Of a DNA stretch of 64,000 nucleotides, positions 53,093 to 62,097 are shown piece after piece. The position numbers and the translations under genes were made by a program. Under the pieces are notes generated by a model. That model saw only the letters and a list, made by a program, of their open reading frames with translations. It searched no databases and was not told where the DNA came from. Source of the stretch: Candidatus Zixiibacteriota bacterium (GTDB taxonomy: Bacteria > Zixibacteria > MSB-5A5 > GN15 > JAAZOE01); the NCBI GenBank assembly GCA_023138975.1, contig JAGLON010000008.1, positions 62,001 through 126,000 of the forward strand. The letters run 5' to 3'. Within the stretch, counting starts at the first letter, position 1, and the number at the start of each line of letters is the position of its first letter.

Positions 53093-55817
53093 TGAGATTT
53101 TTCCCTCGAATGAGATCGTTTACGATTTCCAGAGGATGGCATACCCGAATATGCTTGGGGACTTCTTTACGAACTTTGGCAATACAGGACGGACAGCTGC
53201 TGACAATTATATCAGGATTGAGTTTTATATACTCTTCCCGTTTGCGGTCAAAAATCGCCTGGCCTTCCCGGTAATGAATAAACCCAAACGAACCGGCCTG
53301 CCCACAGCAACGTCCGGCATGTTCCGGGTGCACTAAAGAAATTCCTTTAATAGCTGAAAGTAGTTTTAATGGTTCCTGCTCAAGTTTCGCCGCTTTGAGA
53401 TGACACGGATGATGGTATGAGACTCGAACCTGTTTTCCGTCGGGCACTGAAGGCAGAGTAATATCTTGTTGGAGAAGATACTGGCAGGCATCAAATAACC
53501 GTGACTTTATCACCCTGGCTTTTTCATGATATTCACTGCCGGGACTAAATAATTCCTCATAATCAGCGAGACGATGGAGACAGGAGGCGCAGGTGAAAAC
53601 AATCGCGTCATAGTTAATCAAGGAATCTATATTGGTTTTTGCTTTTTCAATGAGAGAATCTCTATGACCATAAACTTCCATCGGCAACCCACAGCAATCC
53701 TGCTTCGGCAAGGCGACCTCTATCCCATAATGATGATAGACTTCTATGAGGGAGTCGCCCGATGCGGAGACAAAGTAATTATCTGCGCAACCGTGAAAGA
53801 GAGCTGTTCCGCCGGTCACGGTACAGGCGCTTGGGTGACGGTCTCTTAAGGTCCTGAAGGCAGGTAGCGGAGCCTCTACTTTTGAATCCATTCCAAATCG
53901 GTTTTTGCCAATCAACCCGGTTATCGTCCGGCCTAATGCAGAACCCATAACAGGATTAAATAGTGCCCCGGCTTTTAGCCATTTGGAAAAGAACGGTTTT
54001 CTATCGAAATAAGAAATGGCTTTACCGGCGGTTTTGTTCGGATATTTAGCTTTAAATTCAAGAATCTCTCCGGCAATATCAACACCAGCCGGACATACGG
54101 TCGTGCAGTTTTTGCAGTTTAAGCAGTATTCATATGTTTTTTGAAGTTGTTTGTCATCATCAATATTGGAATGAAGCATTCTCAGCCAGCCGCGCGGAGA
54201 CATATCTTCCCGCTTGAAAATCTCATAAGCCGGGCAATAGCCGTTGCATTTACCGCAAGCGGCGCAAATCAATTCCAGCTTTTTAAAATCGACTTCGTCG
54301 GTAAAATTGCGCTCGGATAGGATAACATCCGGGTTCAGCAGATTTTCCGGATCGAGTATTTTCTTGATGCGTTGAAACAGCGAATAGATTTCCGGGGTAT
54401 AAACATCTCTGAGTACCGGCGCCCGCAGTCGGCCGTCAGCATGTTCGGCAGTACTGGAACCTCCCAGTTCTACTATCTTGGCATAAACGTCAGTATAGAG
54501 GTTCTCAATAAGTTGGTAATCGCTGCGGCGATGGAAGTCGAGCAACGGCCTGATATGCAGATTGCCGTCACCAATATGCCCGAATAATCCAAAAGTCAGG
54601 TTATCTTTTTCTAACCGTTTTCTTATCCAGCCGATGAATTCGGTTAATTTATCAACTGGAACAGAGGCATCTTCAATAAATCCGAAGGGTCTCTTGGTAG
54701 GATGATGACGATAAAGAATCGGCACGATGGCACGACGGGCTGCCCATAAGGATGATCGCTCGTGCTCATTCTCAGCCAACTCCGGTGGGCTTGAAAGCTT
54801 CACTGTTGTTGCGAGTTCGCCCAGTTGCCGTTTGTGATTTTCGTAGTCTTCATCGTATTCGAGTAACAGCAGTGCTTCGGCATTATCGGGAACAGAGTAC
54901 TTTTCCCGGCCGATCAGATCCAATGTTGAGCCGTCAACGATTTCAAGGGCACTTGGCAGAGTCGCTAACAACGGTTCGATAGCCTCGCCTGCGTCTTCGA
55001 GAGAAGCAAAAAACAAGCGATATAACAACGGCTGGCCCGGTAATGGCAAAAGGCGCAGTTTAACCTCAAGAAATACACCAAAGGTTCCCTCGGAGCCAAT
55101 GTACAGAGCCGGAAGATTGAAGATCCCGTCAACCATATCTTCAGCAACTTGCTTAAGATTGTATCCGGCAGAGTTTTTCTTTACCGCAGGCCAATCACGG
55201 ATGATAGCATCTTTATTGTTATCAATGAGATGAAAGATTTCTTTGTATTCATGATGATGATTGAGGAATGCTTCGAATTCAGGACTATCGATTTTTAGTT
55301 TAGTAAGCTTGATTGGCTTGCCAGATTTGTTTACCAGAGTTAACTCTTCAACATAATGGGAAGTCAATCCATATTTTACCGAACGAGGGCCGGACGAATT
55401 ATTCGCCAGCATGCCTCCGATTTGACAACTGTCTCCCGATGATGGATCCGGAGGAAAAAACAGATTGTGCCCTTTCAGGGCGATATTTAAGTCCTGATAA
55501 ATTATCCCCGGCTGACAGACAACCGTAAGATTTTCTGCGTCAATATCAATAATCTTATTCAGACGGGAAAGATCAATAACCAATCCACGGCCCAAGGCTC
55601 CTCCCGCTAAACCGGTACCGCCTCCACGAGGAGTTATAGAAAGCTTACTTATTATGGCCTGAGAAATAAATTTTATCGCGTCGGACGGTGAATTCGGGCG
55701 GCGAATTTCTGATGGTTCTATACGGTAAATAGAGCCGTCGGAAGTATAGGCTTCGCTATTTATGGCTGAACTAATACGGTCGTTTTCGAACTCATTTTGT
55801 CTTTTTTTACTGCTCAT
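53085..55817 (-). CDS. GlcD-GlcF-type fusion: FAD oxidase with Fe-S and CCG domains
   Basis: A 910-residue protein joining an FAD/PCMH oxidase (about residues 1-480: TPRGGGTGLAGGALGRG, GNLHIRPLLDF) with an Fe-S module. The latter has two ferredoxin-like clusters (CAACGKCNGYCPAYEIF, CLNCKNCTTVCPAG) and two CCG heterodisulfide-reductase-like motifs (CCGLPMEVYGH, CCGQAGSFGFIH). This resembles D-lactate/glycolate dehydrogenase complexes fused into one polypeptide. It passes electrons to a quinone or other carrier. It heads a four-gene operon with cobO, the epimerase and trxB. The predicted promoter ends next to the ATG, so the transcript may be leaderless or the true start may be downstream. Confidence 0.88.
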   Translation of the reverse strand: MSSKKRQNEFENDRISSAINSEAYTSDGSIYRIEPSEIRRPNSPSDAIKFISQAIISKLSITPRGGGTGLAGGALGRGLVIDLSRLNKIIDIDAENLTVVCQPGIIYQDLNIALKGHNLFFPPDPSSGDSCQIGGMLANNSSGPRSVKYGLTSHYVEELTLVNKSGKPIKLTKLKIDSPEFEAFLNHHHEYKEIFHLIDNNKDAIIRDWPAVKKNSAGYNLKQVAEDMVDGIFNLPALYIGSEGTFGVFLEVKLRLLPLPGQPLLYRLFFASLEDAGEAIEPLLATLPSALEIVDGSTLDLIGREKYSVPDNAEALLLLEYDEDYENHKRQLGELATTVKLSSPPELAENEHERSSLWAARRAIVPILYRHHPTKRPFGFIEDASVPVDKLTEFIGWIRKRLEKDNLTFGLFGHIGDGNLHIRPLLDFHRRSDYQLIENLYTDVYAKIVELGGSSTAEHADGRLRAPVLRDVYTPEIYSLFQRIKKILDPENLLNPDVILSERNFTDEVDFKKLELICAACGKCNGYCPAYEIFKREDMSPRGWLRMLHSNIDDDKQLQKTYEYCLNCKNCTTVCPAGVDIAGEILEFKAKYPNKTAGKAISYFDRKPFFSKWLKAGALFNPVMGSALGRTITGLIGKNRFGMDSKVEAPLPAFRTLRDRHPSACTVTGGTALFHGCADNYFVSASGDSLIEVYHHYGIEVALPKQDCCGLPMEVYGHRDSLIEKAKTNIDSLINYDAIVFTCASCLHRLADYEELFSPGSEYHEKARVIKSRLFDACQYLLQQDITLPSVPDGKQVRVSYHHPCHLKAAKLEQEPLKLLSAIKGISLVHPEHAGRCCGQAGSFGFIHYREGQAIFDRKREEYIKLNPDIIVSSCPSCIAKVRKEVPKHIRVCHPLEIVNDLIRGKNLIG

Positions 55818-55824
55818 TGTATTA

Positions 55825-55852
55825 AATATACTTATTCAAAACATTAAGTCAA
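55825..55852 (-). promoter_or_regulatory. Promoter of the fusion-cobO-epimerase-trxB operon
   Basis: Minus strand: -35 TTGACT (55852-55847), 16-nt spacer, -10 TATATT (55830-55825). The expected start of transcription is within 1-2 nt of the ATG at 55817, and no ribosome site fits between them. Confidence 0.5.
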
Positions 55853-56012
55853 GTATAGGCCATTCCGGAAGAACGTTATTGAAGTGCACAAGTAATATTC
55901 TATCACTCTAATACTATGGAATACGGTCATTTACCATAACGTCACTCTTGGAATATACGGAGAATCAACACCTAATCATTGGGCTAATTAGTGAAATAAG
56001 TAACAAAACAGA

Positions 56013-56041
56013 TTGACATCCCGTGAGGAGTCCTGTATATT
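56013..56041 (+). promoter_or_regulatory. Promoter of the Rrf2-family gene
   Basis: -35 TTGACA (56013-56018), exact 17-nt spacer, -10 TATATT (56036-56041), about 65 nt before the ATG. Its strength suggests possible self-regulation, but no operator palindrome is clear. Confidence 0.6.
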
Positions 56042-56111
56042 TTTTTCCATAATCAGGCGCTGGTTTTGGCGCTCATGACATAATAGATGCCTTATCTGGG
56101 AGTAATGATTT

Positions 56112-56540
56112 ATGCAATTTACCAAGGCTGAATCATACGGGATATTCGGAGTACTTTATCTGGCCAAACAGGCACAGGGAAAAGTGACTCCGCTATCTGA
56201 GATATCTGAGGTACAGAAAGTTCCGGAAAAGTTCTTGGCGAAGATTTTTCAGTCTCTGTCCAAATCTGGTGTAATCCGTTCTCATAGAGGCGTAAAAGGC
56301 GGTTTTTCATTAGATAAAACGGCCTCTGAAATTTCAATAAAAGAAATTGTAGAGAGTGTCCACGGCCCCTATTATCTTGCCAAATGTCTAAATTCTATTG
56401 ACGCTTGTGATCGCACTAATTGTCCGCTCATGAAACTACTTGAAAAAGCGCAATTTGCACTCACCAAAGTTCTTTCAGATCACAGCGTTGCAGATATACT
56501 AGAATGGGAAGAAACTGGGAAAGAAACGGCTGACAATTAA
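56112..56540 (+). CDS. Rrf2/IscR-family transcriptional regulator with Fe-S-type Cys
   Basis: A 142-residue winged-helix regulator. The N-terminal domain (GIFGVLYLAKQAQG, PEKFLAKIFQSLSKSGVIRSHRGVKGGFSL) is the Rrf2 type. Three Cys (92, 99, 104: KCLNSIDACDRTNC) occupy the positions of the IscR/NsrR [2Fe-2S] or [4Fe-4S] cluster. Such proteins sense Fe-S status, oxygen or NO. It lies directly upstream of dcd and then nifJ, an Fe-S enzyme, so it could regulate nifJ. That is inference. Confidence 0.87.
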   Translation: MQFTKAESYGIFGVLYLAKQAQGKVTPLSEISEVQKVPEKFLAKIFQSLSKSGVIRSHRGVKGGFSLDKTASEISIKEIVESVHGPYYLAKCLNSIDACDRTNCPLMKLLEKAQFALTKVLSDHSVADILEWEETGKETADN

Positions 56541-56544
56541 AGGT

Positions 56545-56573
56545 TTGACAAAAACGTTCATGGGGTATACAAT
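56545..56573 (+). promoter_or_regulatory. Promoter of dcd
   Basis: -35 TTGACA (56545-56550), exact 17-nt spacer, -10 TACAAT (56568-56573). It lies right after the rrf2-gene stop and gives a transcript start near 56580, supporting the internal ATG 56629 as the dcd start. Confidence 0.65.
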
Positions 56574-56628
56574 AGCCTACTGAGTGTTCGGACAATTAGT
56601 AAGAAAAGGAAACGGGACCGGATTTTAT

Positions 56629-57180
56629 ATGGCAATAAAATCTGACGCATGGATTAAACGGATGGTAGCGAAGCACGATATGATTCGCCCATTTTCCGCC
56701 AAGCAAGTCAAAAAGGGTATATCCTACGGTCTTGCTTCCTACGGATATGATTTTCGAATTGCCGATGAATTCAAGGTATTTACAGGAGTCGGGGCACAAT
56801 TGCTTGACCCTAAAGCCTATGATGAGTCAGCATTTACAGAAGTGAAAGGCAAATCTATCCTGATCCCCCCCCATTCTTTTGTTCTTGGGCGAACGGTCGA
56901 ATATTTCCGTATTCCGAGAAGTATTCTGACGATCTGCACCGGAAAATCAACCTATGCCCGTTGCGGTGTAATCGTAAATGTTACCCCGTTTGAACCTGAA
57001 TGGGAAGGATTTGCGACAATAGCAATTTGCAATACCGCCTCCCTCCCAACCAAAATATATGCCAATGAGGGAATTGGGCAGTTAATATTTCTGGAATCAG
57101 ATGAAGACTGCCAGGTATCTTACGCAGATAAAAAAGGAAAATATCAGGCGCAGAAAAAGATAACTCACGCCAAAATTTAA
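56629..57180 (+). CDS. dcd: dCTP deaminase
   Basis: A 183-residue dCTP deaminase starting [12 protein letters not shown], the family-typical start. A GTG at 56584 in frame adds 15 residues that are not seen in the family and begins at the expected transcript start. Active-site features are [26 protein letters not shown], with the catalytic Glu, and the Arg/Ser that bind the triphosphate. It makes dUTP from dCTP, feeding dTTP synthesis. It is separated from nifJ by 178 nt. Confidence 0.92.
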   Translation: MAIKSDAWIKRMVAKHDMIRPFSAKQVKKGISYGLASYGYDFRIADEFKVFTGVGAQLLDPKAYDESAFTEVKGKSILIPPHSFVLGRTVEYFRIPRSILTICTGKSTYARCGVIVNVTPFEPEWEGFATIAICNTASLPTKIYANEGIGQLIFLESDEDCQVSYADKKGKYQAQKKITHAKI

Positions 57181-57274
57181 TCATATTTATGATGCCCCGG
57201 CCGATAATTGTTGCAGGGGAGCGTCTGGATGAAAATAAAAAAGAGTCCTTAAAACTGATAACAAAAGATTACCT

Positions 57275-57298
57275 CAAATAGAAAAAAGTTTCTATTTG
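57275..57298. promoter_or_regulatory. Perfect palindrome, candidate operator of nifJ
   Basis: Arms CAAATAGAAA (57275-57284) and TTTCTATTTG (57289-57298) are perfect inverted repeats of 10 bp with a 4-nt spacer. The right arm overlaps the putative -35 box of nifJ. It lies 61-84 nt before the ATG. No T-run follows, so it is unlike a terminator. It could bind the Rrf2 protein encoded upstream or another dimeric regulator. Confidence 0.6.
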
Positions 57299-57324
57299 AA
57301 AGAACTGAAAAACTCGGGTTAATA
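57296..57324 (+). promoter_or_regulatory. Promoter of nifJ
   Basis: -35 TTGAAA (57296-57301), 17-nt spacer, -10 TTAATA (57319-57324). A second short inverted repeat, CTCG-GGTT / AACC-CGAG (57313-57334), overlaps the -10 box. Confidence 0.4.
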
Positions 57325-57358
57325 GAACCGCGAGTAGCGTATTTAGAGGAGATATAGA

Positions 57359-60300
57359 ATGAAAAGCGATGCCGCAAAGGCAGACAAAATGATTACTATC
57401 GATGGCAATACTGCCGTCGCCAATGTTGCCCATGCTATAAATGAAGTAATCGCAATTTACCCTATTACCCCGTCTTCGGGAATGGGTGAAATTTCTGACG
57501 CCTATTCGGCCGCCGGAAAAACAAATATCTGGGGTACAATCCCCAATGTGACTGAAATGCAGTCGGAAGCCGGCGCGGCCGGTGCCGTTCACGGCGCTGT
57601 TACCACCGGTGCTTTGGCGACAACATTTACCGCGTCACAGGGTCTTCTGTTAATGATTCCGAACATGTTCAAGATTGCCGGTGAATTGACATCGACAGTT
57701 TTTAACGTCTCAGCCCGTGCCGTCTCGACTCACGCTCTTTCGATTTTCGGAGATCATTCTGACATCATGGCAATTCGGTCAACCGGTTTTGGACTTCTTC
57801 TTTCCGGTTCAGTTCAGGAAGCAATGGACATGACCCTTATTGCTCAGGCATCGTCGCTTGAGAGTCGGGTTCCGCTTGTCCACGCCTTCGACGGTTTCCG
57901 GACTTCTCATGAAATTCAGAAAATTTACGACGTTCCTCAATCGGTAATGAAAGAGATGATTACTGATAAGATGATTCAGAATCATCGGGCCAACGCCCTC
58001 ACACCGGATAAACCGACCCTCAAGGGTACGTCACAGAACCCGGATGTTTTCTTCCAGTCTCGTGAAACAGTAAATAAATATTATCTGGCGATGCCCTCAA
58101 TTGTCCAGAAAAAGATGGATCAGTTCGCGAAACTGACTGGCCGCCAGTATCATCTGTTTGACTATGTCGGAGCGCCTGATGCCGATAGAGTTATTGTTAT
58201 CATGGGTTCCGGTGCGGAATGTGTCCATGAGACCGTCAACTACTTGAATGCCAATGGTGAAAAGGTGGGACTTTTGAAAGTCCGTCTCTATCGCCCGTTT
58301 GATGCTGACGCAATTATCAATGCCTTGCCCAAATCAGTCAAGAAAATCGCTGTCCTCGACCGCACCAAAGAGCCGGGCGCATTAGGTGAGCCGATGTATC
58401 TTGATATTCAGAGCAGTTTGCGAGAAGCCGGACAGAACGGTGGTTTGCCGTTTGACTCTGCCCCTGTAGTTGTTGGCGGACGTTATGGCCTGGGATCAAA
58501 AGATTATACTCCGGCCGATGTCAAAGGTATTTATGATAATCTAAAAGCTGACAAACCTAAAAACCACTTCACCGTTTCGATCATTGATGATGTTACCAAC
58601 ACCAGTCTGGAATATGATCGAAAATACGATATCGAGCCGGATGATGTTTATCGGGCATTATTCTATGGTCTTGGTTCTGACGGTACCGTTGGCGCGAATA
58701 AAAACACGATTAAGATTATTGGTGAAAATACTGAGAACTATGCTCAGGGATATTTCGTTTATGATTCCAAGAAAGCCGGAGCAATTACAGTATCTCATGT
58801 TCGTTTCAGTAAAAAAGAAATTAGAAGCCCTTATTTGATTTCCAAAGCGAATTTGATTGCCTGTCATAACTTCTCATTCCTCGAAAAATATGACATGCTT
58901 TCGTATGTCGTTGACGGCGGTACATTCTTATTAAACTCACCATATTCAGCCGATGAAGTTTGGGATAATATTCCAAAAGAAGTTCAGCAGCAGATCGTTG
59001 ACAAGAAGCTTGACTTCTATGTTATAGACGGTCTTGAAGTTGCCAAGAAGCTCGGATTAGGCGCCCGGATTAACATGATTATGCAGACAGCATTTTTCCT
59101 CATTTCGGGAATACTGACGAAAGAGCAATCCATTGAGCAGATTAAAGATGCCATAAAAAAGACATATGGCAGCAAAGGCGAAAAAGTTGTCAATATGAAC
59201 TATGCCGCTGTTGACGCCGCTCAGGATGCTCTGTTCAAGGTGGATAATCCCTCAAAGATTACCAGCAAAATCACGATGCCGCCGGTAGTTCCGAGTGATT
59301 CTCCCGAATTCGTTCAGAATGTAACAGCAGAAATCATCGCCGGCCGCGGAGACGATTTGCCGGTTTCAGCCTTCCCGGTTGACGGTACTTACATGACCGG
59401 TACGACCCAGTTTGAAAAACGTAATATTGCGGTAGAGATTCCGGTTTGGGACGAAGACCTGTGTATTCAGTGCGGTCAATGCGTCTTGATCTGCCCCCAT
59501 GCGGCAATACTTCAAAAAGCGTATCAGCCTTCTATCCTTGATAAGAGCCCCAAAACATTTAAGTCAGCTGATGCCAATGGTGGAAAATTCAAGGGGATGA
59601 AATATACAATTCAAGTCGCTCCCGAAGATTGTACCGGATGCGTCTGTTGTGTCAATATCTGCCCGGCGTTTGAGAAAGATGACAAAAAACAGCCGACTGG
59701 ACACAAGGCTATTAACATGGCGCCTCAGCCTGCTCTTCGGAAGCAGGAAGCCGAAAACTTTAAGTTCTTCCTCGATATTCCGGAAACCGATACTTCGTTG
59801 TTCAAAATTGCCACTATTAAGGGCAGTCAGTTCATTAAACCGTTGTTCGAGTTCTCAGGAGCCTGTTCCGGCTGCGGCGAGACACCTTATGTCAAACTGC
59901 TGACACAGCTATTTGGCGACCGGGCTCTCATCGGAAACGCCACCGGTTGTTCGTCTATTTACGGCGGAAACCTCCCGACGACCCCGTTTACAAAACGGGC
60001 TGACGGACGCGGACCGGCTTGGTCAAACTCGCTGTTTGAAGATTGCGCCGAATTCGCTATGGGTATGCGTTTGACGGTTGACAAGATGCAGGAGTTCGCG
60101 TTTGAACTGCTGAAGAAGCTTGTACCGGAAGATTATGATGAAATTAAAAACGCTGCGCAGTCAACTCCGAATGAGATTGAAACTCAGCGCGATCGAGTCA
60201 CAAAAGTTAAAGAAAAACTGGCTAAAAACAACTCTGCCGAAGCCAAACGCTTGATTGCTTTGGCCGATTACCTGGTTAATAAATCGGTCTGGGGTGTTGG

Positions 60301-60961
60301 TGGTGACGGCTGGGCTTACGATATCGGATATGGCGGTTTGGATCATGTTATTGCTTCCGGAAAGAATGTCAACCTGCTGGTTTTGGATACCGAAGTTTAC
60401 TCCAATACCGGTGGTCAGATGTCCAAATCAACTCCGCGAGGCGCTATCGCGCAGTTTGCCGCCGCAGGGAAACCATTGGCTAAGAAAGATCTGGTAATGA
60501 TGGCCATGGCTTATGGCAGCGTTTATGTTGCCCGTGTCGCTATGGGTTCCAGTCAAAACCAGGTTGTAAAAGCCTTTGCCGAGGCTGAGGCTTTTGATGG
60601 ACCGTCTCTCATCGTCGCCTATAGTCACTGTATTGCTCACGGTATCAACATGTCCACCGGCTTTGACAATCAGGATAAGGCTGTTAAGTCAGGGCATTGG
60701 CCATTAATGAGATTCAACCCTGATAACCTTGCCAAAGGTAAGAATCCTCTCATGATGGATTCCAAGCCTCCGTCAATTCCTTATAGCGAATACACGATGG
60801 GTGAAAACCGCTGGCGTTCGCTCAAGGCGATTGATCCCGAACGGGCCGCTCATCTGGCAGAACTTGCTCAGAATGACGTCTCAATGCGTTTCAGTGTTTA
60901 TGATCAGTTGTCAAAACTCAATTTTGACGCCAACGCTGAGACTAAAAGCGACAAGAAATAA
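57359..60961 (+). CDS. nifJ: Pyruvate:ferredoxin (flavodoxin) oxidoreductase
   Basis: A 1200-residue single-chain PFOR that decarboxylates pyruvate to acetyl-CoA and passes electrons to ferredoxin or flavodoxin. Domain order: pyrimidine-binding domain near the N-terminus (TPSSGMGEISDA), a gamma/CoA-type domain, two ferredoxin clusters (CIQCGQCVLICPHA, CTGCVCCVNICPAF), and the C-terminal TPP domain with the proximal cluster region (CSGCGETPYVKLL and GNATGCSSIYGG) and the TPP site VGGDGWAYDIGYGGLDHV. Ribosome site GAGGAG lies 8 nt before the ATG. It suggests anaerobic or fermentative carbon metabolism, with pta and citrate synthase as likely users of acetyl-CoA. It is monocistronic with a strong terminator. 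Confidence 0.95.
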   Translation: MKSDAAKADKMITIDGNTAVANVAHAINEVIAIYPITPSSGMGEISDAYSAAGKTNIWGTIPNVTEMQSEAGAAGAVHGAVTTGALATTFTASQGLLLMIPNMFKIAGELTSTVFNVSARAVSTHALSIFGDHSDIMAIRSTGFGLLLSGSVQEAMDMTLIAQASSLESRVPLVHAFDGFRTSHEIQKIYDVPQSVMKEMITDKMIQNHRANALTPDKPTLKGTSQNPDVFFQSRETVNKYYLAMPSIVQKKMDQFAKLTGRQYHLFDYVGAPDADRVIVIMGSGAECVHETVNYLNANGEKVGLLKVRLYRPFDADAIINALPKSVKKIAVLDRTKEPGALGEPMYLDIQSSLREAGQNGGLPFDSAPVVVGGRYGLGSKDYTPADVKGIYDNLKADKPKNHFTVSIIDDVTNTSLEYDRKYDIEPDDVYRALFYGLGSDGTVGANKNTIKIIGENTENYAQGYFVYDSKKAGAITVSHVRFSKKEIRSPYLISKANLIACHNFSFLEKYDMLSYVVDGGTFLLNSPYSADEVWDNIPKEVQQQIVDKKLDFYVIDGLEVAKKLGLGARINMIMQTAFFLISGILTKEQSIEQIKDAIKKTYGSKGEKVVNMNYAAVDAAQDALFKVDNPSKITSKITMPPVVPSDSPEFVQNVTAEIIAGRGDDLPVSAFPVDGTYMTGTTQFEKRNIAVEIPVWDEDLCIQCGQCVLICPHAAILQKAYQPSILDKSPKTFKSADANGGKFKGMKYTIQVAPEDCTGCVCCVNICPAFEKDDKKQPTGHKAINMAPQPALRKQEAENFKFFLDIPETDTSLFKIATIKGSQFIKPLFEFSGACSGCGETPYVKLLTQLFGDRALIGNATGCSSIYGGNLPTTPFTKRADGRGPAWSNSLFEDCAEFAMGMRLTVDKMQEFAFELLKKLVPEDYDEIKNAAQSTPNEIETQRDRVTKVKEKLAKNNSAEAKRLIALADYLVNKSVWGVGGDGWAYDIGYGGLDHVIASGKNVNLLVLDTEVYSNTGGQMSKSTPRGAIAQFAAAGKPLAKKDLVMMAMAYGSVYVARVAMGSSQNQVVKAFAEAEAFDGPSLIVAYSHCIAHGINMSTGFDNQDKAVKSGHWPLMRFNPDNLAKGKNPLMMDSKPPSIPYSEYTMGENRWRSLKAIDPERAAHLAELAQNDVSMRFSVYDQLSKLNFDANAETKSDKK

Positions 60962-60985
60962 GGCGATAATATAGATCTATTATTT

Positions 60986-61020
60986 AAACCGTCCGGGTTA
61001 TACCGGGCGGTTTTTTTTAT
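60986..61020 (+). terminator. Rho-independent terminator of nifJ
   Basis: An 11-bp stem AAACCGTCCGG / CCGGGCGGTTT (60986-60996 with 61003-61013, one G-T wobble), 6-nt loop, then a T-run. Confidence 0.9.
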
Positions 61021-61153
61021 TTCCCTTCCCTTTAGACTATTCCCGAGACTTGCCCTATAGTCCAGACCTTAAGTTTTACTAAATTTCCTGCTTAAGAATA
61101 CTCCTGTTTTTTCCGATAATAAGGCAAAACAGCAATAATTAACAGGAGGCCCT

Positions 61154-62023
61154 ATGCGTTTGTTATTTACCTATATTTTAGTATCTTTTTTAGTAGTTCT
61201 TTTTGCCGCTCCTATTGCAGCGCAAACTGAAGATGAACTAGTCGCCAAATTCCTATACAAGGCAGAAAAGAAACAGATGAAAAAAGTAGGCTATTTTGTA
61301 CTTCAGGGATCATATGGAAAACTTGGTAACAATAGCGACTATAACAAATTCGTAAATGACGTCTCACCTAATTTATATACCGCGACCGGCCAGTCGGCTG
61401 GAATAGACGGCATCTACCGCTCCAAGGAGATTTATGCCGGGTTTGGACTGATGGTAAACCAAAAATCTGCGGCCATGGTTGGTATAAGTTATTGGTTGCG
61501 TATGGGATCCGATGAAACCGGAGACTTTAACCTGACTCTGGTAAATAGTAATGATATCGCCGATCGTACTGATTTTGATCTTAAATCGCAGGTACAGATT
61601 TATGGTTTCAGTAGTAGTTTTAATTACTATCTGGTAAATTCTCCTGACAGATATGGAGTCCTACACGGGATAGCAGTCAAGACCAACTTGAACGCAGGCT
61701 TTTACTTTGCCAAATGGGATATCTGGGAAGGTTATACCGGATATAACCTTAATACCTCAACTGGTAATGAAATTGAAGGCAAATTGACTGGTTCAGCCCC
61801 AGGTGTTTCATTGGGATTGTCTCTGGAATACCCGACTCCGTTAGCCGGGTTAGTAGTAGAGGGTTCTGCCAGCTATTTATATTTGAACTTTGCCAAGATG
61901 AAATGGTATAATTCAAGCAATGAAGAGCATGTAATTGTTCAAGGCCTGGAAAATGAGCGTGTTGAATTAGATTTTTCTGGTCCTCGAGCTAATTTTGGAC
62001 TTAAACGCTATTTTAGCTGGTAA
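61154..62023 (+). CDS. Secreted, probable outer-membrane beta-barrel protein
   Basis: A 289-residue exported protein; signal peptide residues 1-23 (MRLLFTYILVSFLVVLFAAP..., cut near AA|Q). AGGAGG lies before the ATG. The mature part alternates polar and aromatic residues with many Gly and Tyr (e.g. GISYWLRMGSDETGDFNLTLV, YGFSSSFNYYLV, VKTNLNAGFYFAKW, VEGSASYLYLN) and ends in an aromatic residue (RYFSW), as outer-membrane barrels often do. Function not recognised. It lies 193 nt after the nifJ stop, behind a terminator. Confidence 0.65.
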   Translation: MRLLFTYILVSFLVVLFAAPIAAQTEDELVAKFLYKAEKKQMKKVGYFVLQGSYGKLGNNSDYNKFVNDVSPNLYTATGQSAGIDGIYRSKEIYAGFGLMVNQKSAAMVGISYWLRMGSDETGDFNLTLVNSNDIADRTDFDLKSQVQIYGFSSSFNYYLVNSPDRYGVLHGIAVKTNLNAGFYFAKWDIWEGYTGYNLNTSTGNEIEGKLTGSAPGVSLGLSLEYPTPLAGLVVEGSASYLYLNFAKMKWYNSSNEEHVIVQGLENERVELDFSGPRANFGLKRYFSW

Positions 62024-62034
62024 GAAAAACTCCC

Positions 62035-62063
62035 TTGTCAACCGGCTAAGCAGATAGTATATT
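62035..62063 (+). promoter_or_regulatory. Promoter of the beta-propeller gene
   Basis: -35 TTGTCA (62035-62040), exact 17-nt spacer, -10 TATATT (62058-62063). An in-frame GTG at 62062 lies inside this -10 box, which supports the downstream ATG 62098 as the start. Confidence 0.6.
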
Positions 62064-62097
62064 GGTGACCCTTCGGATTTTTAGACAGGACTATTTA

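Noticed and set aside
56584..56628. 15-residue N-terminal extension of dcd from GTG
   Set aside because: The promoter places the transcript start at about 56580, and dCTP deaminases begin at MAIKSD-like sequence.
57189..57281. 30-codon ORF between dcd and nifJ (MMPRPIIVAGERLDENKK...)
   Set aside because: No ribosome site, and its end runs into the palindrome; probably chance.
62062..62097. 12-residue extension of the propeller protein from GTG
   Set aside because: The GTG lies inside the -10 box of the predicted promoter, and the signal peptide begins at ATG 62098.
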